Shown here: positions 56,600 to 64,000 of the stretch, piece after piece | Layout of the letters: each line of letters starts with the position of its first letter | How positions within the stretch are numbered: the first letter of the stretch is position 1 | Source of the DNA: Litsea cubeba | Taxonomy: Eukaryota > Streptophyta > Magnoliopsida > Laurales > Lauraceae | Assembly (NCBI GenBank): GCA_012931725.1 | Contig: CM022949.1 | Location: 234,900-298,899, forward strand | Reading direction: 5' to 3' | Length of the DNA stretch: 64,000 nt | Program-made: the position numbers and the translations under genes | The notes under the pieces: generated by a model | Database searches by the model: none | The model's input: only the letters and a program-made list of their open reading frames with translations | What the model was told of the DNA's origin: nothing

Positions 56600-58026
56600 T
56601 GAGTTTGCAATGCATGAAATTAAAAGCCCCATTGCGGTAGATCAAGGTGCTTGTTCATTTGCCAGGCAGTGGAGGAGCATAAAAGAATTTGAAAATTTCA
56701 AGTCCTTCTCTCAGTTTCTACAGAATCATTGAATTGTATGGGATTCTCAAAAAATCTCACTCTTATTGAGATTTAAGTCTCTTTGATCCTTCATTCAAAT
56801 GGATTGATTTATTTTTTCTTTGTCTTGGTATGGATCATATATTCAAATGGATTTTTCTTTGTTTTTAGATTCACTGTTTTCTTCGGCGACAGAGAAATCG
56901 TTGTCTTCTCAAGTTCCCTGCATAACACGGAATTGGAGAAAGAGATTTGACCCGGACAGTATTTTTCTCCCTTTTTGAGCGGACATCTGTCTTTAATTTG
57001 GGGTTTATTTTTTGTGTATCTTTAAATAAACCCCGTGACATAAAATTATTTACAAACCCATCTGACCTCAAAATTAAAGGGTGATTGGGCGGTGAAGTGT
57101 CTTACAATGTTGACATGGCAACTTGGTATTGGTCTACTCATGGAAACCTTATCATGGACATTCGGGGTTCTTTGGGTAATTCACTTGTTGACTGATGTGA
57201 GGGTCTTCAATTTAAGAGACATGATCAAGATGAGTCATATAAAAAAAGTAATAAATCTTAAAAAATCACATCTTTTTTTTAAGTCGGAAAGTAATTTTCT
57301 CATTTTATTAAATGAAAAAAGACATTTATCTTTTATAAATAAAAGAAAATAATTTCAAATAATTAAGGCCTTAATTTTTTACATTATTTAAAAAAATGAC
57401 ATAATTTTTAAAACTTTTCAAATTAGTCCATAAGTTTTCCAAAATGTTTTCAATGGATATCCCTCCATTTAAAGGTATTTTTGATAACTTTTCCCCTCAA
57501 ATCTTGTTCAAAACACAAATTACACTTGATTGAGATAAAAGTATCCTTCACTTCCTCTATATTATTCATTTCTTTCACTGGCGTCCCCACGATAATAAAA
57601 GACAGCCAGCATCCCTACGACGATCAGCTGCATGTAGTGGTTGTTGGAACCATGCCATTGCTTTAAATGAATGGTAATTTGAGTACTTTAAAAATTTTGA
57701 TGGAAAACTATCGTCAGAAAGTACCTTTAAATGACTAATTGTCCTTAATTGAAAACTTACCGAAAAACTCGGGAACTAATTTGAATGGTTTTAAAATTTG
57801 TGTCTTTTGTTGAAATAAGGCAAAAACATAGGATCTTATTTGAAATAAGGCAAATGATAATTACTATGACAAAAGCTAAGAGAGGATATTAGCAAAAACG
57901 CTTTTCCATATAAATCAATGCAATGAACTGTAGAGGGATTGCTCCTTGATTTGTAGTCTTTTGCAGATGGGAGGAAGAGCATGTCATGGGTTCTTTCATG
58001 TGATGTAGTATGTAATTGTCAATCAC
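56600..58026. repeat. Orphan third copy of the RLK upstream block (copy C)
   Basis: Similar to 45540-46450 in the same orientation (GACAGTATTTTTCTCCCTTT, AGTGTCTTACAATGTTGACA, and ATTTGTAGTCTTTTGCAGAT). No receptor kinase lies to its left, where the LINE and the LRK10-like gene sit. The block is interrupted at 57361 and is cut by CACTA sequence at 58030. Confidence 0.78.
57361..57837. mobile_element. MULE-type MITE in upstream block copy C
   Basis: The ends are long inverted repeats (AAGGCCTTAATTTTTTACAT left; ACATAGGATCTT right, inverted; inner shared AATTTTTAAAAC..TTCAAATTAGT). ATTTCAAAT (57352-57360) and ATTTGAAAT (57838-57846) form a 9-bp TSD with one mismatch. It is absent from copies A and B. 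It is about 0.48 kb with no gene. Confidence 0.68.
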
Positions 58027-58029
58027 ATT

Positions 58030-58830
58030 CACTACAACATAAAATTGTTTTCACGGCGCACATTTTCGCCGCTAAAAATGAACAAAATCGTTGCGTAAAC
58101 TCTATTAGTACTTCGTCGCAAAATCGCCGCATAAAATGCTTCACTTCTGAACTTTAGCGGCGCAAACGGAAAATCATCGCGAAAACTTTTTTTTTTCGCG
58201 GCGTTTTTTTTCCGTCGCTAGTAGTGCCAACAGTTGCCGCAAATAGCCTTCAACTTTCAATTATAAGTGGTTGGCAATGTCTTTTTTCAGCGATCGAAAT
58301 TTTCTTGCAGCGACTATATATCGCCGCAATTAAACTTTCCCCAGCGTTTTTTAGATTCGCCGTAAAAAAAATTATGTGGTTAAAACACAATTGCGTCGAT
58401 CTCAAATCGAGGCAATTGCTGGTTTTCTACCAGGTTTTTTTTTTTTTTTCAAAAAAGTCATTTTCAGTGACTATTTATCAATTGCGTCGATATCAAATCG
58501 ACGTAAATGCTCGTTTCTGACTTAAAAAATCAATTGCAGCGACTGTTTATCGCCAGAAAAATATTTTCTCAAGCGTTTTTTTTTAAATTTCGCCGCTAGT
58601 TAAATGTCGGAGCTAAAACTCAATTGCAACGATCTGAAATCGACGCAAATGCTCGTTTCTGGCTATGTCATTATTGGGTTTCAATAAATCAATTGCATCG
58701 ACTATTTATCGCAAAAAAAAAAAAAAAGATTCGCAGCGTTTGTTCACGTCGCCGCTAGGTAGATTTCGCGGGTAATACTTAATTGCGTCAATTTCAACTC
58801 GACGGATTGCTCGTTTCAGTGTATTTTTTT
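58030..58830 (+). mobile_element. Terminal and subterminal region of a second CACTA element
   Basis: Starts CACTACAACATAAAATTG, a CACTA-type terminus. It is followed by many short subterminal units such as TCGCCGCTAAA and AATTGCGTCGAT...AAATCGACG, repeated in both orientations about every 50-100 bp. Such arrays bind the CACTA transposase accessory protein. The opposite end and the transposase were not found in the window. Confidence 0.72.
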
Positions 58831-59455
58831 CCCCTCACGTCACAGTTATTGTCACATCTGCCAATTAAACACCATATAATTAATCATTGTTTCTATATAT
58901 TAACACACAAAAATTCATTAATCTGTTCAAACATCAATTCATCCAAACTCATGTATTTATACAATGTGGCAGTGCGTTATATTCATATCAAGTACAAATT
59001 GGGCTACTATTAAATAAGCCACACATCACTGTTGTAGCCATAAAAAGATTTAAGGAGTCTATTATCACTAAAATGAAGGCGGTAAAATCTGTGTACAACT
59101 CATATGTTGCTGCTACTTCAGCCCATTATTGAATGCATGGCCACATCACCCCGCTGATCAAAAGCAATTCTCTTCTGCATAACCCACTACATCCATGCTT
59201 GAGATGCCTGACATAAGAATGAAACAAAAAATGTCTACGTGAGCAGCATAACTCAAATAAGCCAACTGTACTGCACCTATAAGGAAAAAAAATACAAATC
59301 GACTCAATGCATACAAGTTACGACTGCGAGCCTCATATGAGTGGTATAAATAAATATTAGAAGCTAGTGTTTTTACTTGGAAGAAGCACAATCTATCGTG
59401 TGGAATTCCCAAGCATGTGACTATGTTCATGGATATTCCGCAAAAGCAGGAGATC
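58831..59455. other. Possible CACTA interior, no gene
   Basis: AT-rich sequence with two weak open frames that resemble no known domain. Confidence 0.35.
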
Positions 59456-59463
59456 ACAAATAC

Positions 59464-59582
59464 CAGTGTTGTAAAAATCGGCCTAGGCGCTAGTCGGCGG
59501 TCATCGCCTAATGACTATGCGGGGATTAATCGGGGATTAATCCCTAGTCCATGCCCACCGCCTAGCGATTTTTACAACATTG
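59464..59582. mobile_element. Short hAT-type MITE with 8-bp TSD
   Basis: CAGTGTTGTAAAAATCG is matched by the inverted right end CGATTTTTACAACATTG (one mismatch). The flanks are perfect ACAAATAC repeats (59456-59463 and 59583-59590). The 119-bp element can fold back on itself. Confidence 0.88.
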
Positions 59583-59590
59583 ACAAATAC

Positions 59591-60145
59591 TAGTGTATAT
59601 GAATTAGTTGTAATATGTATGAATGGGAAATGAGTTGCAATTTGAAAACAAAGATTGAAGCATCAATCATCACCAAAAAACAAAAAAAACTTAAATATGA
59701 TTTGATATTTAGGTTCTACTTCGCTGTAGAAAACTTCGCTTGAACTGCCACGTCCAGAACGCATATTCAGTAGTACATTTGATTTGATATCCAGGTAGAA
59801 AATCACTTGCAACTATGTCAGAACTCAAAACTCTACTTCTTTGAAGACTCCAAAGGGTGATATGCAGTGTCAACAAAACCACTAATAGTGTAAGTCAGCT
59901 TCTTTCAACACCATGTGCTTCTCATTATACAATCGCCAACTATAGCTTAGAAGACTTAGACAGACATAAATCATCTGTGTATAAATTTAATGGTTGTAGG
60001 GAATGAGAACAAAAAAAAAAAATGGTTGATTATGAGACCACTGTCCAAAGAACATAAAATGTAGTAAGCATCTCACTGACTTAATATACAAAGAAGTAAG
60101 TACCTTTTCTCAACGAACAAGGGGAAATAATGCAGGGTATGTTCA

Positions 60146-60180
<35 letters not shown>

Positions 60181-60827
60181 CACACACACACACACACACA
60201 CACACATAAATCTCACAAAATCAAGACAAGTGAAAAAAAAAAAAAAAAACCACACAACATTAATGGGAGAGATAGATACATCGATCATTCAGATGGTTTA
60301 CATGTAAATCAAATCACCTGCACTCACTTTAAGAGGATACAAACAGGCCATTATGGTTTCCCTTTTCATGGGTTTCTACCTGAAAAAATAGATAGCAAAT
60401 GACTTTTAACATTATTTATACTAAAATATTAAAATAAAAGAGACCTTCAGTAATTTAAACAAGAAACTCAAGCAATATGATACGTGGGACCTTTCACCTT
60501 CTAGTTAGTCATTGAATCTGGTGGAACCAATCACAATGCCCAACCATGATGAAACACCTTTGAATCTTCTGACTTTCAGTGACATATCTTGCTCAAAACA
60601 AGGCTAGAATTTGAGCACGAACAATTCATTGCATCACACTCATTCTAATGGAGCTTACAAACTAGGTAGCAAACACATTGAGTAGTAAAGGTATAAATAT
60701 TCAAATGACTTGGAATCCAATGAAGTGAAATGGTCTCATTGGTGTCAGCCAACAAATAAAAGGTTCATATCTAAATTTTCTAACAATAAGAAAGAGAGCA
60801 AGAGATATTAATTCAAGTGTAGGGAGG
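59591..60827. other. Intergenic with simple repeats, no gene
   Basis: No gene is seen. C31 at 60148-60178 is followed by a (CA)n run (60181-60206) and an A-run (60234-60249). Confidence 0.5.
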
Positions 60828-61690
60828 CTAACTGTTACACCACACCCCGAGGTAAACGAGATTAATCTTAATTAATCGTGATTATCGTTGATGAAGATGT
60901 GATTAATAAAAGTACATGAGATTAATGTTCATTGTGACTGAAATTAAGGTCGGTCAGCCGACGACCACCTTCGGTCAACCGAAGACTGAACCGACACAGC
61001 ACTTGGACAGAGGATTTGCCTCTGGTTTTCGAACCGTCAACTTGACCGATACCTATCGGTCAGCCGAAAAGCACATCTCGGTCGACCGACAGGTCCACCG
61101 ATGAGTGAACCGACAGTGCATCAAAATGATGTATTTTCAGACTTTAGGTCTGCAATTCATAAGATAAAGCCTATTGATTTATTCAAGGCTGTTTGTACCT
61201 TTATACCGCCAGTAAGGGTTAAGTACGGGTCTTTAATGTGCAACTTTCCATAAGAACTGCAATGTCTATCAAACATAACAAATGTACATTAAAGCACTTG
61301 TTGTACACCCATTTGGTTGGTATTCATTTGAATTGAATTAATTGAAACTGATTAACTCGTAACCGCACATTGTAATCAACTTTAAAGACTTACATTGTAC
61401 ATGAATTATATGTGAATTAGCACGGCACTACATAATGATTTCTACATGCTCGTTAAGCTGATCTTGATACTGTCTGCAGCAGTTATTTGTGGAGTGTTTC
61501 GGAACTCCGTGGTGATGTCAGTAGTTCCTGGCCCGGACACTGATAAATCCCACATATTATTCTTCTATTGAGAAGATGGTCATGTCTCCTTATTTACGGA
61601 GATGGTAATCCTTCCTTTAAGGAAGATGGCACTTGATTTGATTATTATGGAAATATCAATTTATGTAGAAATAGTCGAATTGGGTGAAAT

Positions 61691-62902
61691 TTGATGTCAT
61701 CGTATGTATCTTCGTGTTTAACCTGTCAGCGTGTAAAGTTTGAGCATAAGAAGCCTCCTGGATTACTTCATCCTTTACATATTCCTAGATGGAAGTGGGA
61801 ACACTTAACTATGGACTTTGTATCTGGTTTACCGATGACCAGAAGACATCATGACACCGTCTGGTTGATTATGGATCGTCTTACGAAGTCTGCACATTTC
61901 CTTCCATTTAGAAAGGATATGGGATTTAATGAAATGTCGAAGTTGTTTGTCAAAGAGATAACTAGACTGCATGGAACACCAGTATCGATTGTATTAGATC
62001 GAGACAGTCGGTTTGTTTCTACATTTTGGCAAGAATTTCAGAATTCTATGGGCACTAAACTGCAGTTTAGTACAGCATATCATCCTCAAACTGATGGACA
62101 ATCTGAACGAACCATTCAAACGTTAGAGGATTTGCTTCGTGCCAGTGTTATAAACTTTGGAAGTGACTGGGATGAACATTTGGTGTTGTGCGAATTTGCT
62201 TAGAACAACAGTTATCATTCCAGTATTGATATGGCACCGTTTGAAGCTTTATATGGCAGAAGATGTAGGACCCTAGTTAGCTGGGAAGAAGTTGGTACTC
62301 GAAGTTTTCATGGTCCTACATTGATTGCAGAAACAGCAGAAAAGTTACAGAAAGTACAAGAGAGATTGAGGATAGCCCGATTAAGGCAGAAGAGCTACGC
62401 TGACAATTGTCGGCGTGATCTTGAATTTGCTATTGGTGATCAAGTGTTCTTGAAAGCTTCACCTATGAAAGGAACAATCCGATTTGGTCAGAAGGGAAAG
62501 CTTTCACCAAGATTTATCGGACCCTTTCAGATTAAGAGCAGAATTGGCAATGTGGCTTACCGCCTAGACCTTCCAGCAGCACTTTCAGGTATCCATAATG
62601 TATTTCATGTGTCGATGCTTCGAAAATATGTGGCTGATCCTTCACACATCATAAAGTATGATGATATTCAAGTCCGTCCGGATACCACATATGTTGAGAA
62701 GCCAGTAGAGATTATAGATACCAAAGAGCAAGTGCTCCGTACAAGAACAATTAAATGGGTCAAGGTTCGTTGGGCATATCATGGAACCAGCGAAGCCACA
62801 TGGGAACTAGAAGAGCAAATGGCTCAAAAATATCCAGAGCTCTTCGTTCAGGTGAGTTTTACAATTGTCTTTACTTTTTTTTTATACCATGATTTTAATT
62901 GA
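61691..62902 (+). pseudogene. Gypsy integrase core and chromodomain tail, one nonsense codon
   Basis: The integrase zinc finger CxxC (CLTCQRVKFEHKKPPG) is followed by the core: Asp in TMDFVSGLP, Asp in LDRDSRFVS, and Glu in TDGQSERTIQTLEDLL. Next are the GPF region (KLSPRFIGPFQI), HNVFHVSMLRKYV and a chromodomain-like end (VKVRWAYHGTSEATWELEEQ), which marks Tekay-type chromoviruses. A TAG at 62201-62203 in CEFA-stop-NNSYHSS replaces the usual Tyr codon and splits the frame. The rest is intact, so decay is mild. The N-terminal zinc-finger His pair is missing because of the LTR fusion. Confidence 0.87.
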
Positions 62903-62945
62903 TTTTGCATTCGGAGGACCAAATGATTATAAAAGTTTAGGGGAA

Positions 62946-64000
62946 TGTTACACCACACCCCGAGGTAAACGAGATTAATCTTAATTAATCGTGATTATCG
63001 TTGATTAAGATGTGATTAATTAAATTACATGAGATTAATGTTCATTGTGACTGAAATTAGTCTTAGATGACTGAATTTAGTCTAATGCAATTAGTTGGAA
63101 GACATGAACTTAATTTTAAACCCCAATTAGTGAATTGGAGGACTTTTTCGTAAATATTGAATTATGTGTATATCGTCGAATTGGGTGAAATTTGATGTCA
63201 TCGTATGTATCTCGATGAGTACATCAATTTTCATAAGACACTTAATCTCATTTGACTTAAGATAAATCAAAGAGGTTAGCCTTTGACTTTAAATGTAAAT
63301 TCTATAAGAAATGGGTTTCTCTTGCAAATAAAGAAACCAAGTGTCATGTGCTGGAATGGTTTATTACATGCAAGTATGGAGGAGAAGCCAAGTGTGGGTT
63401 TCCAGCACAACACTCTCATGCAGTGAATTTAGCTACTACACCATTCCAGTCCATCTAACTACTGTGGAATGCAATTGGGTTTCTCTCTTTCATAGTTCTT
63501 CTTCATATAACTGGGAGCAAATACATGGAAGAAGGGTATTGCAAGTGGGTTTGAAGATTCATCATCTTCTTCGTTTCTTCTCCCTGTTCAGTGAGCAAGT
63601 GATTCACAAAGAGGAATATGGGTGATGTCATCTTCTTCCTCTCTTTGTTTGAGTTTTCTTGAAGATTAGTAATAAGAGAGCTTGGGGTTTCCTTGGTATA
63701 GAGCAATTCGGTTCCATTGGGGGAAATTGGCATCCCAAACCTCAAGAGTTTTTGCATTGAACTCAAGTAAAGGCAAGTATAAATAAGTTTATGTGCTTAA
63801 TTGCTACTACATGTTAGTTAGGTTACATTTTTGAACTTGTTATGTTGAGCTAAAGAAATGAATTGATGAAATGGGTTTTTATTCTTTGAATGATTACATT
63901 GGATGTTAATTTTCCTTTTGGAATATATAATAGAAGTAATACTTGTATTTTAATGATGAATGGAGAAGGGAACAGAAGGTTCCAAGAGGTTTGGTGCAGG
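62946..64000 (+). repeat. 3' LTR of the gypsy deletion derivative (partial)
   Basis: Its first about 115 bp match 60833-60947 with only a few changes, then the two LTRs differ because the 5' copy lacks the next part. The tail of the window contains sequence that loosely matches the reverse complement of 14100-14250 in the solo LTR (CTCAAG...GGCAAGTA). The LTR end was not reached. Confidence 0.7.

Larger units (their letters stand above)
60833..64000 (+). mobile_element. Deletion derivative of a Tekay-like Ty3/gypsy element, continues off the window
   Basis: An LTR-like start TGTTACACCACACCCC occurs at 60833 and again at 62946, so the two LTRs bracket the coding part. Only integrase and the C-terminal region remain between them (61712-62902); gag, protease, RT and RNase H are absent. 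The first LTR contains GTCGGT/CCGAC motifs at 60949-61112, as in the solo LTR at 12305-14665. It also has GGAACTCCGTGGTGAT near 61501, matching the inverted ATCACCACGGAGCTCC of that LTR. The 3' LTR is followed by a purine-rich TTTAGGGGAA upstream, and it runs to the end of the window. Confidence 0.82.

Noticed and set aside
60130..60402. Proline-rich plus-strand frame and glycine-rich minus-strand frame
   Set aside because: Created by the C31 and CA-repeat tracts.
1..64000. tRNA, rRNA or snoRNA genes
   Set aside because: No cloverleaf-forming sequence with box A/B or rRNA-like block was noticed by eye; the tRNA-like words found are retrotransposon primer-binding sites (24035, 37895, 52386).

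Overview
The window is angiosperm nuclear DNA. It holds intron-containing receptor kinases, Tekay-type Ty3/gypsy and Ty1/copia retrotransposons, L1-type LINEs, CACTA, hAT and Mutator-like (MULE) DNA transposons, and fragments of plant-only gene families (OVATE, RIN4/NOI, F-box, WAK, PPR). Nothing seen allows a species name. Most of the window is nested transposable elements around a small receptor-kinase cluster. Many insertions could be delimited exactly, because target-site duplications (TSDs) and paralogous empty sites are visible.

Layout. 1-4.2 kb: two MULEs (1076-2128, 2521-4152) carrying broken fragments of an F-box gene and an OVATE-family gene. 4.8-6.6 kb: a 5'-truncated LINE. 7.5-11.3 kb (minus): LRR receptor kinase copy 1, with an intact two-exon architecture except for one 4-bp frameshifting insertion. 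11.5-17 kb: its upstream block, invaded by a hAT element (11964-15255) that contains a solo LTR (12305-14665), and by a third MULE (15507-16788). 18.2-22.3 kb: a decayed gypsy element lacking most of RT and all of RNase H. 23.2-27.8 kb: a 4.6-kb MULE (9-bp TSD) holding fragments of at least four host genes (RIN4/NOI, F-box-associated domain, WAK kinase, PPR) and a copia scrap. 28.2-45.2 kb (minus): LRR receptor kinase copy 2, a pseudogene whose single intron is stretched to about 11.8 kb by a CACTA element of about 9.6 kb. The CACTA carries a broken kelch-repeat gene, an unidentified exon-duplicated gene and a copia gag fragment. 45.5-46.6 kb: upstream block copy 2. 47.4-52.7 kb: a copia element with both LTRs and GGTCC TSDs but a broken polyprotein. 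53.0-54.2 kb (+): the TM-kinase exon of an LRK10-like receptor kinase, the most intact coding sequence here. 55.5-56.4 kb: a second LINE. 56.6-58.0 kb: an orphan third copy of the receptor-kinase upstream block. 58.0 kb: the end of another CACTA. 60.8 kb to the end: a deletion derivative of a gypsy element.

How it fits together. A segment with an LRR-XII-type (non-RD) receptor kinase and its 5' region was duplicated at least twice. The copies are decaying independently through frameshifts and TE insertion. MULEs and a CACTA have scattered fragments of regulatory and immunity-related genes among them. No RNA gene, CRISPR array or organellar insert was recognised. All coordinates, splice sites and TSDs were read by eye; no search was run.
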